Source: Leptodactylus fallax
Lineage: Eukaryota > Chordata > Amphibia > Anura > Leptodactylidae
DNA: 64,000 bases
Direction: 5' to 3'
NCBI GenBank assembly: GCA_947044405.1
Contig: CAMRHE010000021.1
Location: 4,820,501-4,884,500 of the forward strand
Under the pieces are notes generated by a model. That model saw only the letters and a list, made by a program, of their open reading frames with translations. It made no database searches and was not told where the DNA came from. Made by a program: the position numbers and the translations under genes. Below are positions 24,450 through 37,126 of this stretch, in pieces. Within the stretch, counting starts at the first letter, position 1, and every line of letters begins with the position of its first letter.

Positions 24450-25444
24450 GAATAATGTTCTTTGACTTCTCCAGTGCTTTTAACACCATACAGCCCAGGT
24501 TATTGAGGGACAAGCTGGGACTTGCTGGAGTGGACCACCACCTCTCCAACTGGATCCTAGACTACCTCACAAATCGACCTCAATACGTGAGAGCCCGAGA
24601 CTGTGTGTCAGGTACAGTGATCTGTAATACGGGGGCACCTCAGGGTACGGTTCTCGCCCCTTTCCTCTTCACACTGTACACTGCAGATTTTAGGTGCAAC
24701 TCATCCAGCTGCTACCTACAGAAGTATTCTGACGACTCTGCAATAGTGGGTCTCATCACAGACGATGATGATAGGGAGTACAGAGAACTGAACCGGGATT
24801 TTGTGGACTGGTGCCACCGGAACCACCTGAAGATTAACGCGGGGAAGACCAAGGAGATGGTGGTGGACTTCCGCAAAGGCAGAAGCCCTCCTAAACCAGT
24901 GGACATCCTGGGGACGGGCATCGAGATTGTGAACACCTATAAGTACCTGGGTTTGCTCCTTAATAATAAGCTGGACTGGGCAGATCATATGGAGGCCCTG
25001 TACAGGAAGGGCCACAGCAGGCTCTACCTGCTTAGGAAACTGAGAGCCTTTGGAATCCGGGGGGCACTTCTTAGAACTTTCTTCAACTCGGTAGTGGCAT
25101 CAGCCATCTTCTTTGGAGTGGCCTGCTGGGGGAGCAGTATATCAACCAGGGACAGAAATAAACTTGACAAGCTGATTAGAAGGGCCAGCTCTGTCCTGGG
25201 GAGCCCACTGGACCCAGTGCAGGTGGTGGGTGACAGAAGGATACTGTCCGTGGTGAGCTCCATGCGGGAGAATAACTCCCATCCCATGCATGAGACTGTG
25301 ATCGCGCTGAGCAGTACTGTCAGTGACCGACTGCTCCACCCTAGGTGTGAGAAGGAGCGCTATCGGAAGTCTTTCCTCCCCACCGCGGTTAGGCTGTACA
25401 ACCAACACCGACCTAAGCGGAGATCATTACACACAGAGAACTGA
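24446..25444 (+). pseudogene. LINE reverse transcriptase, palm to C-terminus
   Basis: An open frame of 332 codons. It starts with the first catalytic aspartate block, MFFDFSSAFNTIQPRLL, followed by GAPQGTVLAPFLFTLYTADF and the active-site box YSDDSAIVG (codons at 24725-24736; the usual form in this group is F/YSDDTA or YADD). It continues through HLKINAGKTKEMVVDFRK, then KYLGLLLNNKLDW, and a C-terminal domain ending near RRSLHTEN. The catalytic DD pair is kept. Because this frame is intact over 1 kb while the front is damaged, the copy is fairly young. It is not a host gene. Confidence 0.9.
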
Positions 25445-25648
25445 AAATATCTCTCTGCCTGTTAAATCCCCCCCCCCCTCTGCTACGTCCTATCTGTCTG
25501 TCTGCTATCAATGTAATGCCTCTCACCTTGGAACATTCCTGTACATGTTGTATTTGTATTTGTATCTGCTTATCTTTGCTGCTGTAACACACTGAATTTC
25601 CCCATTGTGGGACTATTAAAGGACTATTATTATTATTATTATTATTAG

Positions 25649-26215
25649 AGGGTGCATATACTGTACAATACATAGGGAAAAATGCAAAACATGTTAAGTG
25701 AAGGAAAGAGAGCCACTGACACTTAGTATTTTGCTGTGTCCCTACTGAGCTGAATGAAGGTGTGCAGGTGAAACGCTTCGGGATCTTTTCATAGGACAAG
25801 GAGAGTATCTGGGGTCGCTCTTTTGAAGGCTGTTATCCCTACAGAGTATTAAGGGTGCTATTGCACTGCTAATACTTGGTAATTGAACCACATGATACTA
25901 GAACCTAAAGAAGATATAACACCAAAATTAGGACTGTACCTATGTCCTTAAATGTAACTATGGGGTGCACAGCTGCTTTGTCTATTGTATATACACCTTG
26001 GTGAATGACACACAATTGACTTTTAACATGATATTTCTTAAACATTTTAGATGATCTCTTCCTCTGTATAAAAATTTTATAAAGTAAGCTATGAGATAAG
26101 TGATTGCACAAAGTGATTGTAAGGAGGTGAGAATTAAACTCCTCTGTTTGACAACCTTAGGTGGGTGACAGTAGGTGGCCACATATAGTGTCCTTGCCCA
26201 AGACAGGTTAGCTAC
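25649..26215. other. No gene recognised
   Basis: A stretch near 25760 (GGTGAAACGCTTCGGGATC) resembles the CCGAAACGCG motif common in dispersed vertebrate repeats. Nothing else can be named. Confidence 0.4.
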
Positions 26216-26749
26216 TGTTGTGTAATGTAGAACAACAATGTTTATCTGATGTGATCTGCCTTGTTGGAAGGTATATTGTATTTCTGGTTGTTAACCCTAT
26301 ATACACAGTGTAACCATTGAGTATGTGTTTTGTATATTGTCTTTCCATGCTAGGTGCTACGTGTACAGGCAGATGTTTATCTCGCCTTGGTGCTGTACGA
26401 TGAGAGTAATTTTCTGATACATCCTGTGGTATGACCTAGTCCTAGCTGTGGTGTCATGCTTGGCTGTGCTGAGGCAAGAGCTCTTATAAATAGGAGGGCC
26501 TTTGCACCTTTCCAGGAGTCAATGTCGGACAGGTCCGTTTGGTTGGTTGGTCTTACAGTCCCAGAAATCAGCTATTGCATCACAGAGAACCGAAAGTCCA
26601 ATACGTGAGTGTGGTAGAACCATTGCTGGTGGGAACAAGAATGATGGCCACTGACTGGTATGAGTATTCCCCAAGTGACTGAAATAACTGGCTGCTGTTC
26701 CGTGTTTTGTGCTTCCTTCTGACACAACATCACATGATGATTTGTTACA
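26216..26749 (+). mobile_element. Possible LTR of a retrotransposon
   Basis: The segment starts TGTTGTGTAATG and ends TTTGTTACA, so it has TG...CA borders. It contains CTTATAAATAGG at 26483, a good TATA box, upstream of a pyrimidine-rich stretch. The bases after the end, TTTGGTGTAGTCACACC, sit where a primer-binding site would be. No second LTR was found within 3 kb and the internal region cannot be identified. A host promoter-like sequence is an alternative. Confidence 0.35.
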
Positions 26750-27720
26750 TTTGGTGTAGTCACACCTGTACTGTAAGTTGTAAAACTTAGTGAAGGTCAG
26801 TAGGATACTGGAGAACGATAAGAGCACAGCAGATATGATGGGATGTCCTACAGAGGGTAGTGCTGTCGTGGCCCAAATAGCTGAGAAGCCTGGAGACAGA
26901 CCACAGAAACGCCCATGTGGAGGCCAGTCAAAGACACTATAGTGGTGTCTATACCAGGACAGCCACATGGATAAAGCCATGTCAGTTTGGCAGTTACCTG
27001 AGGCAGAAAAAGAAGAGGTATGCCATCTTGTTATACAATGCCTGCCATGTAGTGGTCTCTTACATAGGGCCCCAGTGCAAGTGCCAACCACGTGTGTTGG
27101 GCCCTGCATGCCAAATAAGGTGGTGGATGCACGAGCACGGCCAAAGGAAGTTTGATCACTGTTGCAGTCCTGGAAAAGAGTATTGTCATCCAGTTGGAAA
27201 AGAGACTTTTGTTTACTGATGCATTGCTTGCTGTTATGTGTGTATAGTTTTTGTGCTAGTTGAGAGATAGGAAAGGGAGAGCCAGTTTGTTAGACCTGTT
27301 AGCTATGTCAGAACACCTGGAGCACCCAGTGGTTAGAGAGTATAGAGGTATAGAGAGGACATGCTGCTGTTGGTTGGGTCAGGAGGTGCTCAGAGAGTTA
27401 GTCCCTTCTCTAGTTGTAAGCAGGACTCTTTGTTGTAACCCTTGTCAGAGCCATATTACCCAAGTATGGGAGCGTTTAGTAAAAGGGTTACACATTGCCG
27501 CAGTACCTTTGTGTGTGGTTTCCAGCAATATCAGTGGATAAAGATAAAGCAACTGTAAAGGATTTGAATGCAAAGCTTAGATTGATATGTAGATGGATGA
27601 GACGTGAGTAGAGAAATGAAAAAGAGCAGCAGGAAGGATAAAAGGCGGAACCTTTCATGGTTGTTTCAAGTGTAGTCAACAAACAAATTTGTTCATGGAT
27701 GAACAATGAAGAGTTTCACA
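26750..27720 (+). other. Possible internal region of the LTR element
   Basis: Several plus-strand frames occur (26917-27219, 26967-27155, 27260-27541), and 26960-27020 reads DKAMSVWQLPEAEKEE, which has a gag-like charged character. I cannot match it to any known gag, protease or polymerase. The composition is less AT-rich than the DNA on either side. It is left unassigned. Confidence 0.3.
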
Positions 27721-27843
27721 GGGGGTGACAGGATTCAGAACTCCACAAATAAAACCCTATTACTCTATCCTATGGGTAGGCCATCAACATTGCATACCCA
27801 ATAGCTCCCTTTAAGTCCCACATTCTAGATTAGCACTGTATAG

Positions 27844-27885
<42 letters not shown>

Positions 27886-27910
27886 CTATACATATATATA
27901 TATATATATT
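27844..27910. repeat. (TA)n microsatellite
   Basis: About 19 TA units, then TTTCTATACA and a further TA run. The whole forms a self-complementary block. No function is implied. Confidence 0.95.
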
Positions 27911-29290
27911 TATTAAAATATAATGAAGATATATTAAGTAACAAACGTACTATTTTAATTTATTCTGCAAATACTGTAGTAGATAAGAAATTATTTTATT
28001 ACACGCTATTATATTTATAGTTTTTTGCCATTTTTGTGTGAAACAGGTTTTTATAGAATTTAGAAAACACAGAGTAGGTTTACTTAGGCAGCTGACTTCA
28101 TTTAAAATTCATGGATCCTTTCAGTTTTCTTTTTTTTTCTTTTTACTATGAGGTAAAAATGAAATTAGCAGCAAAAGTATTAAAATATTGATAGTAATCC
28201 ATTACATGCTGAGGATTTACAAATCAATTATTAATTTCAAATTAAAGGTAAGGGCTGGTTCCTCTGTTAGCATTTCTTGCTTTCCTCTCAGCAGATGTTG
28301 GGATGGTTATTATTAAAGGAAAAAATATAAGACTTAATAATCCAGAAAAAGATTGAAATTTTTAGTTTTACAATAATAATTTTGTTTATTAATTTATAGA
28401 TATTTGTGTTATCAAAATGGTTTGATCCGTTTATCACTTAAAAAATATAGGGGGTACATGCCCTAAAACAGTGGTCATCAGCACTGCTCACTGATTACCA
28501 CCACCTCTACCATGTACCCTTTATAATACTGGTGTCTATATATGACCGGTAACTTTTTTTTTTGACACTTGTAACTTTTTTTTATATTTCCATGTACAGA
28601 GCTGTGTAAGGCTTCCATTTTGCAGGGAAAGTTTTAATTTTTACTTATATCAATTTGAGGATGGTCTGATTTTTTGATGAATTTTTTAGGGGAGAAAACA
28701 GTACAAAAACATTGTTTCGGCCTTCATCTTTCACCTATTGAGTTAAATATTTTTAATGGTTTATAGTCCAGGAATTTTCAGATGGGAATACCTAATATAT
28801 TTATTTTTCAGTTTGTTTATTTCTTCTATTTCTGATGTAGGGAAAAGGGGGCAATTTTAATTACATTTTTTTTTAACAGTTTTATTTATTTTTTTGTTTT
28901 ATTTTTTAGACCTCCTAGGGACTTGAACCCTCATGGGGAGTCTGATCACCAGTATACTATACTGCAATACAACGGTATTTCAGTATCTTATAAAGTCCAA
29001 GTCAGCTTGTAACATAAGTATAACAAGGACAGATCTGTGAGTCTTCAATAGGCTCCCAGCTGTCATGAAGACAGATTGAGACCTCTGGTTCTTGCTCTGG
29101 AGGACAGCAATCTGGAAGAACATGGTGATGCCTACATGCCAACGGTGATCAGATGCCTCAGTCACATTTGACCAAGGCATCTGAAGGGTTAATATCCGCG
29201 ATCAAAGGGGATTCTGATTTCAGGCATTGCCACCCAGTCTCCATTTTGTAATACAGTGGAAACCCTGCGACTTTGGTGCTCGTTCAACTT
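27911..29290. other. About 1.4 kb with no gene recognised
   Basis: This is strongly AT-rich, with T runs near 28130, 28555, 28870 and 28895. No coding or repeat family was recognised. Confidence 0.5.
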
Positions 29291-29629
29291 CTGAATAGGA
29301 CCTGCCACCAGGTCTCAAAAGCCCAGAACACAAATCATCTGTCACCCTGTGCTTTTTGGTATTTTGTTTATCCAAGTCTGTTAAGCTATTCCAAAGATAG
29401 AAGCCCTGTTAGTGTTTATGTTGTATCGCTCTGGATGGTGCCTCTGTGCGCTGAATGTCATGCAGTGTTACTGCCCACTTGGCTAGTATAACTCAATTGG
29501 CATAAATAGTAATAGGGCTTAAATCTTTGTAATGGCTGAATGGGTTTTTATGAACAAAGCACAAAAATGCTCAGGTTGACAGCACCTATCAGATTAGTTT
29601 CCTGAGACCTGGTGACAGATCCTCTTTAA
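29291..29629. mobile_element. T2-type MITE, CCACCAGGTCTC subfamily
   Basis: The left end is a worn CTGAATAGGACCTGCCACC, and the reverse-complemented right end is TTAAAGAGGATCTGTCACC. Both continue into AGGTCTCA. TTAA survives on the right only (29626-29629). The ends differ from the TTGTCC subfamily but use the same target and leading bases. Confidence 0.65.
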
Positions 29630-30141
29630 GCCCTCCTCAGGTACCCGGACTTAGTTACGACTGCTACTTTCCCTTACATCTACTCTCCCACTTCCGGCGT
29701 TCATTTTACTAGAGAAGGTCATTGGATAGTTTGTATAACACTAAAATCGTTTGTCTATACTAGTGTTTATGCAAGAGGCTGTATACTGCTCAGTGGAAAT
29801 ATATTGAAACCTTCACTGATGTTTTGTAAGTAAACCTTTTTACCACAAGCTGATATACAGCTATATATACAATTTATAATTATTGTTATGCCTTTGAATA
29901 GTGTACTTGAAGATAATTTAAGCACCCCATTACTGACATTTATTATTTGTCTGTTACTGCACGATGAAGGGGAGAATGTCATAGTGGTAGTTCTGGGGAA
30001 TTGCTGTGCTGTTCCAATTACTTACACAAGATCCCCGTCCACAAGCAGCTTCCAGCACCCAGAGGCTTCCAGAACAGCTGATCTGTTGCGGGGTCCGAGT
30101 GAGCTACCAGGCCCCTTAACCCATAAAATAAAAAACTCTTT
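29630..30141. other. No gene recognised
   Basis: Nothing recognisable. Opposing 70-150-codon frames from 29888 onward run into the next MITE and are not supported. Confidence 0.45.
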
Positions 30142-30349
30142 TAAGGCTGGGATTGCATTTGCGCTGGTTGCTCGAGAAATGTGGAGAGAAAAGTTCTGCA
30201 AGCAGAACTTTTCACTCCGCTTTTTTCGGGTGGAAACCAAGCGGAAACCCGGCAGACCCCATTATAGACTATGGGTTCCACAGGTTTCTGCGGGTAACCA
30301 CGTTTTAAGTGGATTGGGTTTCCCGACTTCAGGTATGAACCTAGCATAA
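30142..30349. mobile_element. GGTTCACA-family MITE
   Basis: The left end is TTAAGGCTGGGATTGCATTT, and the right end, reverse-complemented, is TTTATGCTAGGTTCATACCT. Inside are GAGAAAAGTTCTGCAAGC and a TTTCTGCGGGTAACC block shared with 48475-48678 and 52824-52940. This gives a family of at least three copies here. Confidence 0.65.
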
Positions 30350-31640
30350 ATGGCACAGGGTGAATAGGGGCAACATTACAGATTTTACATCTGGACCCAG
30401 GAGTTTCAAAGTACACCTCTGATTGTAACACAGCTGTCCCAGAAACAGATATAACTAAGAAATGGCTCAATAGGACATCTCAAGGGTTTACACTTATATT
30501 TTGTCCTTGTTTAATATAGGGAAAATGCTCTTTAATAAGTATATGCTTTTCATTCATCTCTGAAAAAAAATGCCTTCCAACTTCCACATCTCTGCCTTTG
30601 AATGTGCCCAGATAGCAGTATTCAGTGCTGTTTTGGTAAAATGACATATTTAGCTACCTGACCCAATTAGTTTCCAGCAGCCTGTCTGAGATCACTGCTT
30701 TTTATAACTTGATTATTAATGTGTAGTGCTAAGAAGCTCTTGGCTGCAAAATGACTACTTTGCATTTTTTTGTTGGACTCGTTCACATAACTGCTTAACC
30801 ATGCAATTATGCAGCAACTTTAATGACTCTCCTTTTTAGTGGTATACATCTAATTGCATCTATTATTTGTGCATTGTTAATAAACATTAAAAGTGCATTT
30901 TAAAAGCAAACCTTGAAAGTGGCGATGAGAAAACAAATCAAGTGGTGATTCGGAAACCTTCCTTCACCGCAGTCAGCAATTTATTGTTAAGAATTCCATT
31001 TAAAAACACAAGACACCCCTTATCAGACAAATTCAGAGTTTCCATGGAAACAATTAATGGGGAAAGCAATTTATAAGAGTGCAAAAAATGCGATCTTCAC
31101 CAGATTCCCTGCTGATCTACTATTCCAGAGAAAAATATATATATACATATATAAGTATGTACCAATACTAGGGTACCGTGGGGATTGTAAATATGTACTT
31201 TTCTGGATGATGCTATGGAGCTTGTTTTATCAGCAAAATCAGCTGGAAGCTCAATACCACTGTGTACTGCGTGTCACCCATGTCGATGTCTTTAATTTGT
31301 AGCTCACAGCTGTGAAAAACAATAGATTCCATCTTTCTGTCCAAAGATCCCATGTGTCTGGCACAAATACAGTGAAACAAAGATAAATGTTTGAAAGGTT
31401 TAGATTGGAGACAAACTGAAGGTGCGCATTCTGTAGACAAACACACATAGGTATTATAGAGATGAGCACTGCGTCTCGAGCTACCTTATAATAAGTACAT
31501 TGCATGTACAATCCTTTACATTGCATAACCAAGAAGGAAAAGTCTTGGAATTATGAAAATCACAGGATCAATAAACATGTTAATGATATGCAAATGCTAA
31601 AAAATGGAAACAAAATATTCAAAACATCTTCTTTCAGTAT
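30350..31640. other. Non-coding DNA, part perhaps conserved
   Basis: No gene is recognised. The stretch 30640-31060 has an even, repeat-free composition with homeodomain-like ATTA cores (TGATTATTAATG, CAATTAATGG). Amphibian or vertebrate conserved non-coding elements often look like this. The suggestion is weak and rests on composition only. Confidence 0.3.
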
Positions 31641-31644
31641 TGGA

Positions 31645-32205
31645 TATGTGCACCACACACCGAAATACACGCACGTAGACATCTTGGCAGGCTATCTGTA
31701 AGGTTACTAATGGATGGCTGCAGGCAGTTGCTTTTTCAGTGGCTGATCATTGATGTATCAGATGTTTTCAATGAAAGACATGTCTGGAAACCCTGCAGGC
31801 CATGGTAGCACATTTAGGCCACACAGGTTTCTTAACAGTAGCACGAACAACATGCGACCTGGCATTGTCTATTTGAAAACCAGCTTCTGGGGCACTTTAA
31901 AGAAATGGCTGTACCAGAAGTTCCACAACCATATCAATATAATGATCAGCTGTTAGTGTACCTAAAATGAAGACTACAGGGGTCCAGCTACTGTACATTA
32001 CGTCACCCCACACCACAATCCTGGGAGCAGTAGAAGTAGTAGTGTGATGTTCCCTTGTTAAGGCCTCTTCATGGTGTGCTCATGTGGTCCTCAGATCAAT
32101 CTGTGGCTATCATTGCTTCCAAGACAAATTCATCGTTGAAGAGGATAGACCTACATTCTAGCCTCAATTGCCATGTTTCTGCGAACCATGGTGGCCTTTG
32201 AGTGC
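31645..32205 (-). pseudogene. Second, different Tc1-like transposase remnant
   Basis: On the minus strand, in broken frames, are LFNDEFVLEA (about 32150), VVGWGDVMYSSW (about 32000), ADHYI, FQIDNARSHVVRATV with the second catalytic aspartate (31870-31830), and then LPWPAGFPDMSFIENI, where SPDLSPIEH is expected. The final aspartate and glutamate context is partly kept. The family differs from the copies at 1243 and 35716. No inverted repeats were found, and many indels are present. Confidence 0.75.
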
Positions 32206-32221
32206 TGTGACATGAGGTACA

Positions 32222-32392
32222 TGTAGCTATAAATATTGTCCTCAGTAAGTTCACTAGTCAGTCTCCTTCCCCCCGACTGTAAATATAGTGCTTAGTGAGT
32301 TCTCTACTGTTTCCTTCCCCTCTGGCAGATATAAATTTTGTTCTCAAGCAAGTTCCCATTCAGTTTCTTTCCCCCACTGGCAAGCAAAAATA
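32222..32392. repeat. Three tandem units of about 51-60 bp
   Basis: Each unit has the order ATAAATAT-T, T-CTCAGT-AGTT, then CAGT-TC and TTTCTTTCCCCC or CCTTCCCC. Three copies follow in direct order and are clearly diverged. Confidence 0.6.
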
Positions 32393-33122
32393 TAGACCGC
32401 AGTAATTTACCAGGCAGATAGTTAGTTAATAATTGTACCATGGAATCTGGAGCAGTCAAACGAAATATTATTTGCTAGTTCCTTATACCAATTCCACACC
32501 CTACATGTAACCCTACATTTATTCCACTTTTAAAGATATGTACTATACAAAATAACATATTCATAAGTCAGAACCTAGAAGAAAGCTTCTCAGCTTTCTT
32601 GTATGTTGCTGTGCTTCTGCGCAGGATCTAGTGTTCCCTGCAACCAGCATAGAAACACTTTGTATAGGCTGTTATTCAGTGAACAGAGGATTACCACTGC
32701 AACAATAGGAATAAGGATCCAGATGAGAGGAGAGTGACCTGCATGTTGCTACATACTACACCAGGTGGCGCCATACTATGTAATAAAAAGTAATAATTCT
32801 TCACTGGAATTTTTTTAATGCATGTAAAGTACAAATGTTGGTATTTTTTTATTATATGTACAATACCAAATATATTGGTTGGACAACTACTTTAAGATTA
32901 AAAATCCCTTTACTGTAACATGCATATTGCTGGATGGAGGGGAAAATGATGTATTTTATTTGCATCAAACAGAATGTGTGGTTGACCATAAAACAAGCTA
33001 TTTCTATAGTCTTGGTCTTCTAGAAGACCTGGAACAAACATCAGGTTTCTGAGTTGGGCAGAGAACATTCAGTCTCCTCTCCATCAGTACAAGACAGGTC
33101 TTTTGCTATTAGATGGGTGCCA
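32393..33122. other. No gene recognised
   Basis: This is AT-rich DNA with no recognised family. Confidence 0.45.
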
Positions 33123-33406
33123 TTAAAGGGGTTTTCAGACCCCAAATGACCTATCCACAGAATAGGCTATCAGCATGTGATCTGTGGAATCCAACACCTG
33201 AACCCCGCACACATCATCTGTTCTGACAGCCTCCAAGCATCGAAAGCTGCTGTAGTGGATGTGGAGCATGTGCAAGCTATTCAATAATTCCCCTTGAAAA
33301 GGAGCAGTCTGCACAGACTCCACATCCACTACAACAGCTTCTGGCAATGACCTGTGGATAGGTCATCAGTATGAAAAATCTATTTGGGGCCGGAAAAGTC
33401 CTTTAA
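33123..33406. mobile_element. T2-type MITE with hairpin
   Basis: The ends TTAAAGGGGTTTTCAGACCC and, reverse-complemented, TTTAAAGGACTTTTCCGGCC have TTAA at 33123-33126 and 33403-33406. An internal pair, CTGTAGTGGATGTGGAG and CTCCACATCCACTACA, forms a strong hairpin, with a GACCTATCCACAGAATAGG-type outer pair. Confidence 0.8.
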
Positions 33407-34260
33407 ATACTAGGTGAACTATAGAAGTGGGATCTGCATCTACTTTACACTGAAAATGGGGATCATTTCAATGGAAGTTCTAAAATCAGCCAAGTAAGTA
33501 CACCTCACCATTCACAGGGGCGATGAGACAGGGGTCCCCACACTTAGATGAACCCCTTTACCAGAAAAAGGTAAAGAAGTCAGGAGCTCTCTCTGACTGT
33601 GCTCACCGGAAGACAACCTGTGTGGAGAGGTCTGTGTGAGATGCGAGTAAAACTAAGAGAACCATACTGCTGTGTGTCCAGTGCCATGTAGTAGCATCAC
33701 TGGTAAAGTGGGCATCACTGTCTGTATAGGTAGTGTTCGGACAAGCAGGATGTGTTTTCAGTTTTTCTCCAGCGTGTAAATGGCAGTTTCCTTTTCTGGA
33801 AAATAAACACCAGCGAACACTGGTTATGCTGTCACTGGCCCATTGTGCCAATCTCTCTTCCTGTCCCTTATATGGGTACTATAATCAGGCTGGTTATATT
33901 GGCTTTTAGAATGCTTGTACCATATATGAGACTACATTTTTTCAGTATGTTTTCCAATAAATCGTAATCTTAACTATATTATGTCTCCAGTCTGAGTGCA
34001 ACATATGCTCAGTATTTGTTTGATGGTTGTCATCCTAATGAAAAACATACTATCAGGATAAATAAGGTTTGCAGGTTACAGAGTAACCTTGCATTTATAG
34101 CCTTGGCTACTCAAGCAAAGAAAGGGTGGAAATATCTTTGTTTCAAACCTTTAGGTTTCACCAGGCATTAGATTATTATAGCACTATACAAGTTCCAAGT
34201 TGCATAGCACCCATAGAAATCTCAGTTATCCCTACTATGTCCATCACAATGAACTGGTTA
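33407..34260. other. No gene recognised
   Basis: The frames at 33603-33851 (minus) and 33752-33967 (plus) do not match any family. Confidence 0.45.
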
Positions 34261-34261
34261 G

Positions 34262-34652
34262 TTTAAACAGCTTGTGCCACTACAAACAGACATGGATATG
34301 GAATAAGTGTCATATTGCTGGGGGTTTGACCACTGGGAACACCAGCAATCAGTAGAAAGCGAAACAGAAAGCCCCCATATCCTCCCTGTGAATGAAGTGC
34401 CATTGGATTTGCATGGCTGGCCTTCACTTCTGTGGGGCTGCTGGGATTGCAAGCTCTGGCAGCCCATAAAACTGGATGGAGCATTGGTCATGCAAGAACA
34501 CTGGGGCTTCACTCACATGCAGAATTCAGGGGGACTTTGTGCTGTCTGTTACCAAGATCTCTGGGGGTCACAGCAGTCGGACCCCCAGTGATTTGACATT
34601 TATCTGCTACACAGGATAAGAGATAAGTGTCTGTAGTTGCACAACCCCTTAA
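34262..34652. mobile_element. T2-type MITE, right end clear
   Basis: TGGGGGTTTGACCACTGGGA on one side and GGACCCCCAGTGATTTGAC on the other form an inverted pair. The right end GCACAACCCCTTAAGG carries TTAA at 34649-34652. The left terminus is not certain. The frames here come from the hairpin arms. Confidence 0.6.
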
Positions 34653-35584
34653 GGTTACATAAATGGTCAGGATGTAGTCACACATCCTGCTATAGGAAAA
34701 GCAAGAATAGGGGGCTTGGCCTGCTATAATAGTGTTATATACAACTTCAATGCAACACCAATCATTTCAAACAAATCAATATGATTCATATATATAAATT
34801 CTTTTAAAATGGCCACCATTTTGTGGCTGTAAACTTACTTGCCTTGGAGACTTGAAACCTTGTTCACTGCAGCCCATCATTCACTGCATTGTAAATAGGT
34901 GAAAAAATGGTTAATGCAATACAGCCTTTAGTAGTTCTAAAGAAATGGTAGATCTTGCAAATACCTGATCATAATGTAAAATATCTGCACAGGTGAAGCA
35001 AGGATAAAGTAATCCAGTAGTAGATGAATTATGTATTTTGGGTGGAATTACCTTATAAGCACAGCATACTGTCAAATATGCCCCATCCATTACTTTAAAT
35101 GGCTCCATTTTTCTCTCTGCATGCCACTCATGGGATTTATAATTATCCTCCATATATCTCCTCAAAGTTAAAGAACATTGCATTTACTGTACATGATTCT
35201 TACATTAGTCTCTTTTTTGCTACATTCATTGGCTTTATGTTACAATGTGTATGTAGATTATAAATTAGTGGTGTAGGAGACTATAAAGGATTTTTTAAGT
35301 AGACATATCCAACCCCTTTACTGTACTATACGTTTTAAGCATACCTAACCTTTTAATAAACATTGCATAAATCAATATTACAGTATATGTTCATGAGGCA
35401 TACCACTGTTTACTGGACATTATATAACTTCTATTTTGCATTTTTAGTAGTTGTCCCCTCTGTAGGCTTTGTCTCTGATTTTCAGTTCTCCTTGAGCGGG
35501 TGGTTGGAGAATTTTCTCATCTAATTCTCTATAACTCAGAAGCCTCAGAAGGGTCATATAGGGCATTACAAAGAAAAACTACTG
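34653..35584. other. No gene recognised
   Basis: A T2-like scrap (TCCAACCCCTTTAC) lies near 35308. The 90-codon minus frame at 34911-35183 is unsupported. Confidence 0.45.
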
Positions 35585-35713
35585 ACAAGTATTGATTCAA
35601 GTAAAGCAGAGTTAGAAACCTCTTATTCGGCTCTAGCAGCCTCTGTCTGTGCCTGTGTTTCCTCTCTCTAACTCACCTTCTCATTACTCCTCCTCTTCCC
35701 CTCTCCATAGACT
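35585..35713. repeat. CTCCATAG-core dispersed repeat, cut by Tc1 insertion
   Basis: CCTGTGTTTCCTCTCTCTAA and CTCCTCTTCCCCTCTCCATA match, in opposite orientation, the block at 48290-48475. The copy stops at the TA where the Tc1 element begins. Confidence 0.45.
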
Positions 35714-35715
35714 TA

Positions 35716-36637
<922 letters not shown>

Positions 36638-36701
36638 TATATCATGAACTTTAATGTGATACCTATGGGGGCTGCAGTCTCACCTTCCTACCTAGACGCA
36701 T

Positions 36702-37126
36702 TTAAGGGAATCCATCAGGTCCAAAAGGTCTCCCAAACCATTAATTCTGCAGAAGTAGATACATACTTTTGTGGCCACAAACTGATGAAACAATGCAAAG
36801 ATAATGATTTTATGGATAAATGGAAATTAGCCTTTGTTTTAAAGATTTGCCGACAGACTGTTGCAAATGTTGCATCTCTTTTCTGGAATCAGTGTCCGAT
36901 GTCTCTCATTTACCCGTGATTGACATTTTCAGCCTCTCTATGCATAACAGCTGTCTGTAGGCAAATCTAGTAAATCAGGTCCTGCCCCTGATGCTCTTGC
37001 AGGCTGATGTCCATGAAAACTTTATTAGATTATTTCCTATTGTGACCACAAAGGTATGTTTCTAATTCTAATAAAAGCCCAAGTATGGCACATTTATTGG
37101 TTTGGAACCTGACAGACTCTCTCAAA
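36702..37126. mobile_element. T2-type MITE, ATCAGGTCC subfamily, copy 1
   Basis: The left end is TTAAGGGAATCCATCAGGTC with TTAA at 36702-36705. The right end near 37110 reads GGAACCTGACAGACTCTC, its TTAA decayed to TCAA. The interior matches 49315-49643 in the same direction, sharing GTGATTGACATTTTCAG, CTTGCAGG and CCACAAAGGTATGTTTCT. Confidence 0.65.

Larger units (their letters stand above)
22560..25648 (+). mobile_element. Nearly full-length CR1/L2/Rex1-group LINE
   Basis: About 3.1 kb of one plus-strand non-LTR retrotransposon. Near 22630-22720 lies the N-terminal YTREEILQLR segment. From 22750 to 23650, in several frames, is endonuclease-like text with pieces resembling SIIMGNV, ELL, a QALFL...FNHA box and LLKEKK. 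From 23949 to 25444 is reverse transcriptase. The 3' UTR ends GAATTTCCCCATTGTGGGAC, then TATTAAAGGACTATT and an ATT-repeat tail (25626-25648), which is typical of this group in fish and amphibians. Fine placement among CR1, L2 and Rex1 needs a tree. The start is approximate. Confidence 0.85.

Noticed and set aside
24716..25408. Minus-strand frames antisense to the LINE
   Set aside because: They are shadows of the reverse transcriptase frame and mirror its codon pattern.
26519..27109. 196-codon minus-strand gene
   Set aside because: It is long for the window but has no recognisable motif and overlaps a region that reads better as a plus-strand LTR element. It may be a chance open frame.
29888..30349. 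153-codon plus-strand frame
   Set aside because: Its second half is MITE sequence shared with other loci, and the first half is unrecognised.
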